From positions 17,407 through 81,406 of the forward strand of contig MEDY01000236.1 of the NCBI GenBank assembly GCA_001724265.1: a DNA stretch of 64,000 nucleotides, in the 5' to 3' direction. Positions 50,301 through 61,943 of this stretch are shown here, one piece after another. Each line of letters begins with the position of its first letter. Position 1 is the stretch's first letter. Origin of the DNA: Rhizaria sp. SCN 62-66 (taxonomy: Eukaryota > Rhizaria, unplaced). The notes beneath the pieces were generated by a model that was given only the letters and a program-made list of their open reading frames with translations, searched no databases and was not told the DNA's origin. The position numbers and the translations under genes were made by a program.

Positions 50301-53257
50301 CCATGTGCGGGCGTGCTGGGGTCCAGGTCGGGGTCCGACATCGCGGGCGTCGGCGGCGACTGCAGCAGCGGGTAGCCCAGCGCGCCAGCGCCAGTGGGCT
50401 TATTATTAGACTGTTGGTGCTAATGCTGCTGTTGGTTGGCCGCGGCGGCGGCGTAGGCGTGCACGCGCGAGGCCGTCGAGAACGCCGGCGACGCAGACGA
50501 CGGCGGCGGCAGCGCCCAGTAGCCCCCCGCCCCGTTGCCCGCCGCCGCGGCCACCGCAGCGGCTGGCGTTGCGGGCTGCGCTTGCGGCGCATGAGTGTGC
50601 TGCTGCTGCTGCTGCTGTGGCTGTTGTGGCTTCGCGGCACCCATGCCTCTATTGCCACCAAAGCTGTTGTGTGCGTTGCCCACGGGTCCGTGGCCATGTC
50701 CGTGGCCGTGGCCGGGGAGGACGATCTCGTGGAGCCCGTCGCCCGAGTCGTCTGGGTCCACCGTCACGGAGCGGTCGCCCGCGCTCGCGCTTGGGCCGCG
50801 CGCGAGCTCCGGGATGCCCTTAAGCGCGGCCGCCATCGCACTCGCTCTCGCGCCGCCTGGGCCGGCGCCGGGCTGCAGCCCGCCGCTGCTGCCATAGCCG
50901 GAGCCGCGGTAGTTGGCGGAGGACTGCGAGGGCAGCGGAGCGTTGAAGGCGACCACTGCGTCGGCGTCGCTGTCGCCAAATCGGTCAAAGTCGCCACTGT
51001 TGTGATGATAGCCGGCGCTGTTCTGCGCAAGCCGTGCATTGACGCCGCCTCCGCCGCCGCTGCTGCTGTTGCTGAGCGTGTAGCCGACGACGCCCGCCGA
51101 CGCGGGCCGCGCACGCACCGGCCCCGCCGCGGTGCCCATCGACGTCACCGTCGTCGCCACACTCTGCTGCTGCTGCTGCTGGCGGTGCGACTGCGAAGAG
51201 GGCACGTACGCAGCGCCTGCGCCGCCCGGCGCCGCACCCCAGGCGGGGAACTCGCGCATGTGCGGGGGCAGCGCGGGCGCGGCGGCGGCGTTGCGTGCGG
51301 CCGAATACGGCGCCGCGCCCCACGCCTCACTGCCCGCGGGGTCGAGCAGCAGCGGCGTCGCGCGCGTGTCTTGGTTTTCGCCCACGTAGCCCTGCGCCGC
51401 ACGGCGCATGTCAGGCCCGGCCGGGATTGCCGTCGCGGCCGCGGACGCAAACCACGGCTGCGCTGGCTGAGCAGCGGGCTGCGGCTGCTGGTACAGCGCG
51501 CTCGGCTGCGACGGCTGCGGCTGCTGCTGTTGCTGCTGTTGCTGTAGCGAGTGCGGGTGGTACTGCGGCTGGACCTGGTTCTGCGCGCTGCTGCTGTTGT
51601 GCGCGTTGCGGGGCGCCGAGGTGGCGGAGACGGCGTCGGCCCACGACACGAGCCCGTCGCCGTCGCCGATAGACGTCACTGTGGCCACCGCGTCGTGGTG
51701 ATGATACGCAGCACCCGTGCCGGTACCCGTGCCGGGACTCGTGCCACTCGCGGCGCCGTGGTTGACGTTGGCGCGCGCGGGCGCGGGGGGCGGTTTGCCA
51801 CTGGCACTCGCGGCGCTTGGGTTTGCAGTCGCAGTCGCGCTCGCGGGCGCAGCAGCAGCAGTCGCGACGGCAGGAGCTGCAGCATCTCTCGCCGAGTTGC
51901 TGCTGCCCGTGCTACTGCCGCTGGCGGCCATGGCCGGCGGCAGCGGCGCGACGTGCCCCGTCATGTTCAGCAGCGGCGGCGTGCGCGCGGCTCTGCCTCC
52001 GCCGCTGCTGGAGCTGCTGCGTGCGCTGCCCCCACTGCCGGGCCGCGCACCGCTGCTGCCGTTGCTGCTGGCGAGCGCGCGCTGGCCCTGGCCCGGCGAG
52101 GCCGCGTCGACGGGTTTGTCGGCCGGCCGCAGCGAGTACGGCGCCGGCTGCAGGAAGTGCGTGCGCAGCCAGCTCGACACAGACGTGGTGCTGTGCGCGA
52201 CGGGCACTTCGCCGGCGGAGGGCACTGCGGCCAAACGGGCCTGCGCCTCGGCGTTGCGCGCGCGCTCCATCTCGAGCTGGCGCGCGCGGGCCTCGGCCGC
52301 GCCGCGCTGGGCCTGCTAGAACGCCACCAGGGAGGGCGCGCGGATGTTTTGCACAGTCTGCGCAAAATATCAAGAATACAAGGGGGATAAGAACGTAAAC
52401 ATACAGAGAATACGTGAGAATACACCGGGTCCACGATGACATGAATTGCAAATCCATCCAGGGAAGCACAACGTACCTGCACATAGAACTGCGCGCGCGT
52501 GAGCGCGTCGACCCAGCCATTGGCGTCCTCCGCGGACTCGGCCCAGAGCACGAGCTCGCGGCCGCCCAGCGCGACGACCGAGGCCGCGCCGCCGGTCTGG
52601 CCCGACATGACGGAGCGCGCGTCGGCGGCCTCGTCGTCGCCGTCGCCGCCCGCGCCGCCCGCCGCGTGCGTGTGCGTGACGCGGATGCAGTGTGCCACAC
52701 CGCGGTACTCGTGCGGCGCCGACACCAACGCCACGGCCGAGAGCGGGATCGCGCGCGTGGGCGCGGCGCCGGGGTCGGGCGCCGCGAGCAGGGCCCAGTC
52801 TCCCGCAACCGTGGCCACAGTCCCGTTGCCCTGCGGGTGCGGCGGCGACGTCGCAGCGCGCGCGGCCGCTGCGGTGGAGTTGGCCTGCGAAGGCGCGCCG
52901 GCGCCAACGGGCGTGGGGACCTGGTACGAGTGCGGCAGCGCGGGCGCGTGCGCGGCCGCGGCGGCGGAGGGCGACGAGGCGTAGGCGAAGGGCTCTAGGC
53001 GGTAGTAGCGCTCGGTGTAAGGCTTGCCGAACAGGTAGGCGAGCTTGCCGGAGGCGGAAGTAGTTGATTTAAATTTCCGCAGCGAGCCGGCATACTGAGG
53101 GAAGGATATACAGATGGGGCTCAGAGCGTGAGAATGAGGGAGCGTGTCATATTGAAGAAAGGGAATGAGCCGGAGCCAAGGAGGTGCCGGCAAAGCGAAG
53201 GAGTCGATGGTTTGAAGGTGAAAAACGTACTAGCGGTGCGCCCTGAGGAGGGGGCAT
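43607..53257 (-). CDS. Giant PH-domain, polyQ protein with four in-frame TAGs (3131 aa)
   Basis: Exon 1 53257-53231, exon 2 53094-52477, exon 3 52357-43607; both introns start GTACGT, phase 0; TAA stop. In-frame TAGs at 52316-52318 (codon 229), 50420-50422 (861), 45527-45529 (2492) and 44447-44449 (2852), all in one frame and in Gln-rich or continuing coding context. Exon 2 plus the start of exon 3 encode a PH domain: GSLRKFKS, RYYRLEP, a long low-complexity loop, DWALLAAPD, CIRVTHTH, then the final helix with invariant Trp (SAEDANGWVDALTRAQFYVQ). An Arg/Glu/Ala helix follows. The remaining ~2850 residues are Ala/Pro/Gln/Ser-rich with several polyQ runs, a few acidic patches and an acidic C-terminus (DDWDERP, DIFNSFDAAP, SSDWLNDSAFT). 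PH implies phosphoinositide or membrane binding. Exon 1 (MPPPQGAPL) is inferred only from frame and the splice signal. Confidence 0.72.
47281..47340 (-). repeat. CTG/CAG tract (polyQ) in the PH-domain giant
   Basis: 60 bases of almost pure CTG on the plus strand, read as CAG/CAA Gln codons on the minus strand. CAG and CAA are both used for Gln in this gene, alongside the four TAGs. Confidence 0.9.
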
Positions 53258-54227
53258 CGCCTGAGAAGCCATTGGCCGGTGCACAACACAGGTGAGTCAA
53301 CTTGAAGCGAGGAGAGTGGGCCAGCCTTTGAAAGCGGGCATGACGATAGGCGAAGAAAGTTAGGTGCGGATTGATGGCGATAAATTATCGAGCAAGAGTC
53401 ATATTTAAAATATATACATCTAAACAAATACGCGGCTTTGATGACAGAGTTAAACTCCCAATTGACGATGAGAATATTGGTTAAATGTGAGCTAAAGAGA
53501 AGCTACTCAGCCCTGACACAATCGAGCCGTTGCAGCCCTCACAAGCTCTTGTTTGACCTGAATAGAAGACGTTGTGAGAGGAGATATCGGTATAATTACA
53601 AAATCATTGCAGATTCACAAGGAAGAAACTTATTCAACTTTATTTTTAGTGACCGTATCTTGATATGCGCATTCTATCGAGCTACATCCACCATAAGCGG
53701 ATGATCATCGACACCACGACTGCTACTCGGACAAGGCGAGGAGGAGAAAGCAATGGCAGAAACAACATCACAACATTGGTAAACACCCAGGCAAAACGCT
53801 GGCATTACAGGGCGTTGTTATAATCGAATAAAAGGCACCCGTTGAGCATAATGCATAAACAACAAACAAAGATACGTAACTAGACACAGGAAAAAGGAAA
53901 AACAGTCACTATCAAGACGATACTTCTGAAAAAAATATGATTCGGAACACAGGAAAGCATTGCAAAATTGATTATTTTGCGATTTCTTTCATTCTCTTGA
54001 CAAGAAAACTGAACAAATGAGGGATAATTGTGATCAGGTTAGGCTGATCAACAGATGACAAGAAAACATATCTTGCGACAAAACATGGTGAATCTTGCAC
54101 CAAAAGTCACATAAAACAAATATGGTATGCAACATCAGCCAGTCTGATATCACATTACAGCGCAGAAAAATACCAACTGAATTAAATTTCGCACAATTCC
54201 TTTCCTGTTTTGTTGCAAACCAACGGT
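53258..54227. other. Intergenic spacer upstream of the PH-domain gene
   Basis: 970 bases, strongly AT-rich from ~53380 onward. Contains the PH-gene promoter side and the 3' flank of the first secreted paralogue. Short ORFs here lack the GC-rich codon usage of true genes. No RNA gene recognised. Confidence 0.45.
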
Positions 54228-56131
54228 TTAGAGCTTCTTGGAGGTCAGCGCCTTGTTCGTCAGCTCACTGGCTTTGTTACCAAGTGTTTCACCCGATTCA
54301 TTCTCCGCATATCCCTTGGCCGAGTTGGCAAGCATGTCCGTGCTGACCTTATTGACAATCTTGCCCGCCTTCGTCGTCACAGAGGCAACCTTGGCTGCGG
54401 TCGCAGCGAGGTCCTTGAGCGCCTTAGACTTATACGCGTCTGCCTTGACCTTGCCGTCCGACTTTAGCATCGCCTGGTACTTGACCTCAATGGCCTTGGC
54501 GCCGACGCTGCTCGTAACCTTGCCCGTGACAGTGCCCACCTTGGTCGCAACCTTGTCGAGACCAGCGCGAGTCTTCTCAGCCACCCAGTCAGCGGTTACA
54601 GTCGCAGCCGCCCCCGCAGAGCCCGCGACCACAGTCTTGACCGTCTTCGCAGCAATGCTCTTGGCAGTTGAGGCAAGAGTCTTGGTGCCGAGAGCCTTAA
54701 GAGCGTCGAGACCAGCGCCTTGGGCACCGTCAGACAGCGCGTCCACCATGCCATCGATAGCTCCGGAGGTCACCTTGCTGTTGAGGTGTGTGACAGAGTT
54801 CAGGGCGTCGAACACCATACGCTCCGTCAGCGCAGTCTTGAGCTTACCCGCGATGATGGCCTTGTGGTATTCAATCTTCTCGGCATTGGTCATTTTCTTC
54901 ACCTTCTCGAGCTCGGCAGCGGCAGCGGCGGCGGCAGCGGCGTCGTCGGCGGCCTTCTTGACGTCGTACGCCTTTTGCTCCTGCGCGGAGGACCAAGCGC
55001 ACTGGCCAACAGTGGTGGGGCAAATTTGGCCGAGCGCAATGACGCGCTTGGTGCTCTTGAACAGGGACAGACCGGCGACCTTGAAGTCGGTGGCCGGGAT
55101 GGTGAACGACGGGATGGAGAAACTGCAGAGGCAGTCGGGGGTGACGCGGAGCTTCTTCTGGAGCAGAGCCATGCCCTGGCGGCACCAGGTCGTGAAGAGC
55201 GAGCTGAGATAGAGCGGGAAGCCGCAGAAAAACTTGCTGGCGATGGCGCCGAGACCGCCGGTCATAGCGCTGACGAGCAGGCCACACACCGCATTGCCAA
55301 ACGCCGTGCACGCAGAGCGGACAATGTAGTTGGCCACAGTCTTGCACCACGTGCACTTGTAGTCCTTAATCTTGGCGACGACCCAGTCGAACGCCTGGCC
55401 GATCTGCTCGCCGACGCCGTACATAACAGCATCCTGAACCAAGAGCGTGTGCAGCGTGCTGCGCGACTGGAACAGGTGCGCGTTCTGGTGCAGCGCAGCC
55501 ACAGCGACGCGGGCTTCAACAAAGGCAGCAGCGCCCTTGGGGGAGCGGCGCTCGCGGAGGGAGACCTCGGCGTCGACCTTGCGCAGCAGCGAGTCGAACG
55601 AGATCTTGTTGACCTGGACGGGGATGTCAACGCTCGCGGCGAGGTCAAGCAGGGAGGAGCGGTGCTGCTCAAAGAGCGCACTGTAGTCGTCAAGCTCCAT
55701 GTGCATGTGCGTACGAGCAATGTTTTGGCGCCAAGCTTGAAAGCCCTCCTTGTTAGCAGTCAGCGCGGCGAACACGGCCTTGTCTTGCTCGCTCTTCATG
55801 TCGAAGGGTACAGCAAGGAAGTCGTCCTGAGTGAGAGTGTCACGGGCGTTGTCGATGAAGCTTGCAACGTCGGAGGCCATAGAGGCACCAGGAGCCATCA
55901 GCGCCATCGCAGCGGTCTCATTAGACCGCATGTGAAGCACGTCGACAGACACCGCGACTCTGTGTGGGATGAATGGTGATGGGGAAGGGGGGCGAGGAAA
56001 ATGGGGTGAGCAAAAAGCGTGTATGGCGTAAGTGATAAGAAGAAAAAAGCACTCAGGTCCATTATATAAACGTACGTTTGAGTCACTGCAACAAGCAGTA
56101 GACCCAACAGGGCAGCGCATACGACACGCAT
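54228..56131 (-). CDS. Secreted ten-cysteine family protein A
   Basis: Exon 1 56131-56076 (56 coding bases), GTACGT intron, exon 2 55959-54228; 595 aa, TAA stop. Starts with a signal peptide (MRVVCAALLGLLLVAVTQT); the intron falls right at its end. A helical region with NETAAMALMAP and FQAWRQNIARTHMHMEL precedes the invariant VDAEVSLRERRSPKGAAAFV and FQSRSTLHTLLVQDA motifs. The Cys domain then reads C-x2-C-x11-C-x7-C-x19-C(GFP)-x13-C-x16-C-x-C, with a later C-x6-C (ICPTTVGQC). After it comes a coiled segment (LEKVKKMTNAEKIEYHKAII) and a ~190-residue Lys/Ala/Thr/Val-rich tail. Family not recognised. The paired cysteines suggest disulphides in the secretory route. The nearest analogy is saposin-like proteins, but the Cys spacing does not match them. 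Confidence 0.8.
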
Positions 56132-56776
56132 CGCACACTAGCAAAAGGGATGGTTAACGAGAGGAGAAAAAAATTAATTTGTGGCAAAATTCGCATCCAG
56201 TTTTTCGGAACAAAGAGCATCTTGTTGAAGCATTCTCTACAAAAACATTATGATATCCGCACATCACGAAGAAAATAAACATGTGCACACATTTCTGGCG
56301 GTAATGGGATATACAAAATTTTCAATTTCATCTGCAGATACAAGGGATAAGAGAGAGAAACCAAAGGCATCACGTGTATTTTTTTAATCGACGACACAGA
56401 AGTGCAAAAACAACCAACAGAAGTCGGATAAGAAGAACCATAGCGCAGCTCTTTGTGCTTTCTGTCATCACCTCACACGTCTGTCTATCAGCGTCACACG
56501 CAGTGAAGAGCGATATGAGACGCACCCACCACAGGCCGTCAGAGGAATGTTGTGCACGACTGGGGGAGGCGGCGGGTGTGCAAATGTAAATGTACATGTA
56601 CATGTACAAGTTTAAGTGCGAGTGTGTGGCGCAGGCAGACATGACAAGCATGTTATCGACTCCATGCGCAGCACTACACGCGATGAGAACAGCAGATATT
56701 TCTGCACGCATATGAGTAAAAAGATCACGTAAATACACCACATATCACAGTGATTGTGCTGTTGCACACCGATTGC
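56132..56776. other. Spacer between paralogues A and B
   Basis: 645 AT-rich bases. A TGTACA-type palindromic repeat (TGTACATGTACATGTACA, ~56591-56608) is the only conspicuous sequence. No gene called. Confidence 0.45.
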
Positions 56777-58637
56777 TTAGAACTTGACAGGGGCCAGCTT
56801 CGACTTGTCCGCGGTCGCGGTGGCGGTCTTGTTTGCAGTCTTGATCGGGGTCGTGGTCTTCTTAGTAGTCGACGCAGTGGTCTTGGAAGCGGTCTTAGAA
56901 GCAGTAGTAGCAGACTTGGAAGCAGCGGTGGCAGTCTTGGAGGTGGCAGTGGGCTTAGCAGCCGCAACGGGCGCCTTGGACGCGACCATGGGCATGTTGG
57001 CGTTGGCCTTGCCGGCAACCTTGGTGATAGAGGCGGCGACGGTGGGGAAGCTCTCGAAGTCGGTGATCTGCGACGGGCGCGCCGGCGTGGGGGCCTCGAC
57101 AGGCTTGCTAACCTCCTTCTCCTTGCCCCGGAAGGCGTCGAAGATGCGACGGAAGAAGGCGGACACGGTGGAGATGATGCCATCCTGCGGGGTGAGCTTG
57201 GTGATCTTGTTGAGCTCCTTGTTAACCTGCGTGCTCGACAGCGTCGTGGTGACGGTGCCGTTGAGGATCTGCGAGTGGTACGCGATCTTCTCCGCCTTGC
57301 TCATCTCGCGGATCGCCGCAATCTCGATCTCAGCGCGGCGCGCAAGGTCGGCCTGCATGGCGTCGTACTCAGCCTTAGCCGCGTCGGTGTCGAGGATGCA
57401 CTGGCCGCTCGCGACAGCGCACACGGTCCCGACGGGGACCTCGGCCGAGGCGACGGTCATGACGGGCTCGCCGGGCGCGGCCTGGACCTCAGCCTTGGGC
57501 AGCGTGAGCGAGGGCACGTTGAAAGAGCAGATACACTCGGGGGTGAGCTTGATGCGGGTCTGGATGTGGGACACGGCCTTGTAGCACCAGTTGCCGAAGA
57601 GCTTGTTGAGGTAGATGGGGAAGCCGCAGAAGAACTTGGCGGCGATGAAGCTGGTGACGCCGGTGAAGGCGGTGACGATGGCCGTGCAGATGTAGGTGCC
57701 GGCAAGGTCGCAGCTGGACTTAAGGATCTGTACGACGGCCTTCTGGCAGAGCTCGCACTTCTTCTCCTTGATGAGGTCGACGACCCAGTCGTAGGCCCTC
57801 TTGAGGTTGTTGATCAGGCCGAAGGTGATGGCGTCCTGCACCACGAGCGCGTGCAGCGTAGTGCGCGACTGGAAGAGGTGCTTGTTCTGGTGCAGCGCGG
57901 CAACGGTGACGCGGGCCTCGACGAACGCGGCGGCGCCCTTGGGGGAGCGGCGCTCGCGGAGGGAAACCTCGGCGTCGACCTTGCTGAGGAGGGCGTCGAA
58001 CGAGATGGCGTTGACCTTGGCGGGAATGTTCATCTCGGCAGCAAGGTCAAGCAGGGACGCGCGGTGCTGCTCAAAAAGGGGCTCGAAGTCCGAGAGCTCC
58101 ATGTGCATCGACGCACGAGCCATGTTCTGGCGCCACGCGTTGAAGGCCTCCTTGTTCTCCGTGAGGGCGTTAAAGACCTGGGCGTCCTGCTCGTTCTTCA
58201 TGTCGAAGTCGACAGCGAGGAAGTCGTTCTGGTTCAGAGAGCGCTGCGACTGCTCGAGGAACGCCTGAACACCCTCGATCGACTCAGACGAGTGGGGAGC
58301 GAGGATGGCCAGAGCCGCAGTCGAGTTCGACATGCGGCCCGCGGCGAGCGAGACCGCAGCACTGCAAGATAGAAGGGTGGAAAGTGAATGATGGGAACAA
58401 AAAAAAGACAAGACAGCAAAATAAGGCGGGAAAACGCAACATATCAACCCCGTGGCAATAGTGCATGAGATGCGTGCGAGGTCTGCATACAAAAAGAAGT
58501 TAGGCAAGAGAGTCGCGTCGGAGTAACCGAGCGAGCATGTTGTGCGTATCGCACGGGAAGCATTTGACAAGTTGTACGTACACCTGGGACACCATGGCCA
58601 TAAACAAGCCAAGGAAAACAGCGCAAAGGACACGCAT
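56777..58637 (-). CDS. Secreted ten-cysteine family protein B
   Basis: Exon 1 58637-58582 (56 bases, same length and phase as in A), GTACGT intron, exon 2 58361-56777; 546 aa, TAA stop. Signal peptide MRVLCAVFLGLFMAMVSQV. It shares all motifs of A in the same order: STAALAILAP, FNAWRQNMARASMHMEL, VDAEVSLRERRSPKGAAAFV and FQSRTTLHALVVQDA. The eight-Cys domain spacing is identical (KCELC ... FFCGFP ... NWC ... ECICSF), followed by VCAVASGQC. The middle segment (IREMSKAEKIAYHSQIL) is conserved. The tail differs: it holds an FFRRIFDAFRGKEKEV helix and then a strongly repetitive Ser/Thr/Lys/Ala stretch (SKTATAASKSATTASKTASK). Function unknown. Confidence 0.8.
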
Positions 58638-59861
58638 GTTACCACTAGAGCGACAAGAAGGTTCAAGAGGCAGATTAGTGTGGCGTGAGCTTCGACCGTC
58701 GCGTCTGTTGGGGCGCTTACTAAAGCGATACCCCAGGGCCATAGTCAAATTAATAGAAGCATTGTCGAAGAAAAAGCAAAATTTCACCAAGGAATGCTGC
58801 AGAGAAAATACGAGCAACTGAAATTGACGAGCCAGAGAGGCACTACACGTGTTACAAAATTCCCGGCGACGCTGCTTGTAAAAGTCGTCGATCGACGACT
58901 GTATGTGCGAGCCAGTGACATTTTTTCGGAACAGCAACTTGAATAGACCGAAGTTTGTAATAAAAATGGGTGTACCCTAGTGAAAATATAATATAATTTA
59001 GATTTGACAGCACAATTAATCTGCATCCTAACGTGTCTATGTTATGCACCTATTCACATCCCAATTTTCAACGGGATGGGGTTGCTGTGCCGTGCTACGT
59101 CGCAAGCCAATTGTGTTCAACTCAGCTGAAAAGGTCCCTCAGATCCCATGAGTGGACGACCACGGAAATTACTTTTGTGGAAAACAAAGTACGTAAACGA
59201 AGATGTATTCAGGTACGATAGTTTTATAAGTCAGCGAACAAGGAAGGCTTGTCCTGGCTTGTGGAGAGAGGCACGTTCTCCGCGCAATTTTGAAGAATGC
59301 AGCACTCAAGTCTGCAAGAAAAAGATAAAACAAGACAGGAAGATTGCAGCACCGATATGATAGCACCGTTTGTGATTGCGTGCTCAAGGGCTGCGGGGGC
59401 AGCAGGGACAAGATAAGTTCGGAGGTGAGAGCAGTAGGACCAAACAGGCAAAATTAAGAGGAAAATCAGTTCAAGTACTTCAGCAGATGGAGTACACGTC
59501 GTGCAACACGATCCAGCAAAAACAGGAGGTCGACATCGACATCTTGTAGTATATAAAAATGATGATGATACAAAACAGCAACAGCAGACGTGGTGATGTA
59601 GGTGTCTGCAAGAGGTGCGTGAGATGCCTTGTAACGGCATAACTATTTACGCACCACGCAAACACACAAACAAACACAGACAACAAACCCGCTCAACAGC
59701 TGGCGCACAACTCACCAGCGTGAAAACACGACGTGGTAGTAGGGGTGTATATGCGGGCATCGCGATGATAAAATACACAAACAGAAACAATCACAGACAA
59801 AGAAACATAGGAATCACAGAAAGAGAAAACACACACGGTCACACGGTCACCACTCTTGGCT
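58638..59861. other. Spacer between paralogues B and C
   Basis: 1224 bases, the longest gap without a gene. AT-rich, with short A/C-rich (ACACAAACA-like) sequence near 59655-59850. Small ORFs on both strands lack coding composition and splice-supported extensions. I see no RNA gene. Confidence 0.45.
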
Positions 59862-61943
59862 TTACTTGCCGTTGAGCTTTGAGTCAACCTTGTTGACAAC
59901 ATTTTTGGTCACCTTTTCGGCCACAGCGCCGTTGATTGCGTTCTTGGTCATATCGGATGCCACCGAGCCTGCCGCGCTGATGACCTTCTTCGTGGCCGTC
60001 TTCGTCGCGTTGGCTACCTTGTTGACGGTCTTGGTCGCGGACTTCTTGTAGGATGCTGCAGCAGCAGTGCCCTTTGTCTTCTTGATCACTGCAGTCTTGG
60101 CGTTGACGACTGCAGTGCCGACCTTCTTAACGGTCTTAGACGTGGCTGTCGCCGCCTTAGTGGCAACCTTGTCCGCCTTCTTCTTGACCTCCTTGGCAAC
60201 GTATGTTGCCCCCGTGGCCGTCACCGCGCCGATTGCGGACTTGGTCACCATTTTGGCAGCTCCAACAGCGGCCTTCTTGACGACAGCCTTGGCGCCGTCC
60301 TTGAGCGCGGTGCCCGCGGCCGCCTTGACGGCGCCCTTGATCCCTTCGCCCGACGCCAGCGCCTTGACGCCAGAGACGACAGACTTGCCGGCGGTCTTGC
60401 CAAGGCCAGTCACTGCAGTTAACACCTCGGTGACCATGCGCTGCGTCATCGCAGTCTTGATTTCGCCCTTGATGATCTTGGTGTGGTACGCGATCTTTTG
60501 CGCCTTGGTCATTTTCTTGACGCGCGCGAGCTCAGCCTCCGCAGCTGCTGCAGCAGCCGTGTCTTCCTTGGCCTTTTCAGCAGCGTATGTTTTCTTCTGA
60601 GCGGCTGTGGAGCCAATGCACTGGCCTGTCTTGGTAGGGCACACCTGGCCCAGCGCGATAGTGCGCGCCTTGTTCTGGTACACAACCGCGCCAAGAACCT
60701 CGAACTTGTGTGCCTTAATGGAGAAGGTGGGAATAGTGAAACTGCAGATGCAGTCGTTCGTGAGGCCAGCCTTGTTTTGAATCCAAGCCACGCCTTGGTT
60801 GCACCAGCCGGTGAATAGTGAGCTGAGATACACAGGGAAACCGCAAAGGAACTTGCCGGCGATGGTACCGATCGGGCCGCCCATGGCGCTGGCGAGCAGA
60901 TTGCACTACGATAGGATCGAGTGAGTTTGGAACAAAAAATAGTGAAAATGAGATATAGCACGCAGCGGAAAGATGTGAGTATGACTAAGAAATCAATCGA
61001 CACGAGTTGAATTTAACGTTAAAACAGTCATTTGACACATAAGAACGATCAAAGAAAACGTACGATAGCCTTTCCTGCAGCCTTGCATGCGTTTTTGAGA
61101 ATGTGGCTGACAATGTTCTTGCACCACGTGCACTTATACTTGGCAACATTCTTAATTACCCAATCAAATGCCTGCCCAATTTGAGTGCCAACACCGAACA
61201 TCACAGCATGCTGCACAAGCAGCGAGTGCAGCGTCGATTGCGATTGGAACAGGTGCGCGTTCTGGTGCAGAGTTGAGACAGTGACGCGGGCCTCGACAAA
61301 CGCCGCAGCACCCTTAGGGGAGCGGCGTTCGCGGAGAGAAACTTCAACATCAACCTTGCGGAGGAGCGCCTCGAACGAGATGGCGTTAACTTGAACAGGG
61401 ATGTCGACGCTGGCAGCGAGGTCAAGCAGCGAAGCGCGGTGGTGTTCGTGCAGGGCGCTGTAGTCACTGAGCTCCATGTGCATGCCGGTGCGGGCCATGT
61501 TCTCGCGCCAGGCCTAAAATCCGGACTTGTCGTGGGTCAACGCCTCAAACACGGCCTTATCTTGGTTGTTATTCATGTCAAACGGTGCGGCGAGGTAGTC
61601 TTGCAGGGAGAGGCGGTCCCCAACGTCTTCGATGTACGCCGCGATTTCGGCCAGACTGGCGGCGTTGCTGGGCTCCAACAGATTCAGGGCCGCAGTCTCA
61701 TTTGTTAAAGAAGACCGGTGGAGTGCCATGTTGACGGCAGAGCTGTGGACACAGGGTATTGTAGCAATATGAGTTCAGATGTGGGAATGGTCAGACGGGA
61801 GCAGAGAGGACGAAATGCATTTCGCGTGGCACCGGATGATCGCAAACGAACGTAAAAAGCGGCTTTGGGCTAGATGAGAAGACGTACGTTAAAACGACAA
61901 ATGCCGCTAGAACGAAAGCAAGCGTCGCCCTGAATGCACGCAT
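59862..61943 (-). CDS. Secreted ten-cysteine family protein C, with one in-frame TAG
   Basis: Exons 61943-61888 (56 bases), 61742-61064, 60905-59862; 592 aa, TAA stop; both introns GTACGT. The N-terminus MRAFRATLAFVLAAFVVLT is a signal peptide. TAG at 61514-61516 (codon 95) lies in SGF-x-AWRENMARTGMHMEL. Paralogue A has Gln at the equivalent position (EGFQAWRQNIA), B has Asn and D has Thr. The Cys domain keeps the family spacing. Intron 2 splits it between the third and fourth Cys (GKAI|CNLLASAM) and is absent from A, B and D. The tail is Lys/Ala/Thr/Val-rich like A (e.g. KKVGTAVVNAKTAVIKKTKG). Apart from the TAG the gene is intact, so it is probably functional. Confidence 0.8.

Noticed and set aside
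55000-55400. Saposin (SapB) identity for the Cys-rich domain
   Set aside because: The opening CxxC is similar, but the following Cys distances (11, 7, 19, 13, 16, 1) do not fit SapB spacing, and ten rather than six Cys are conserved.
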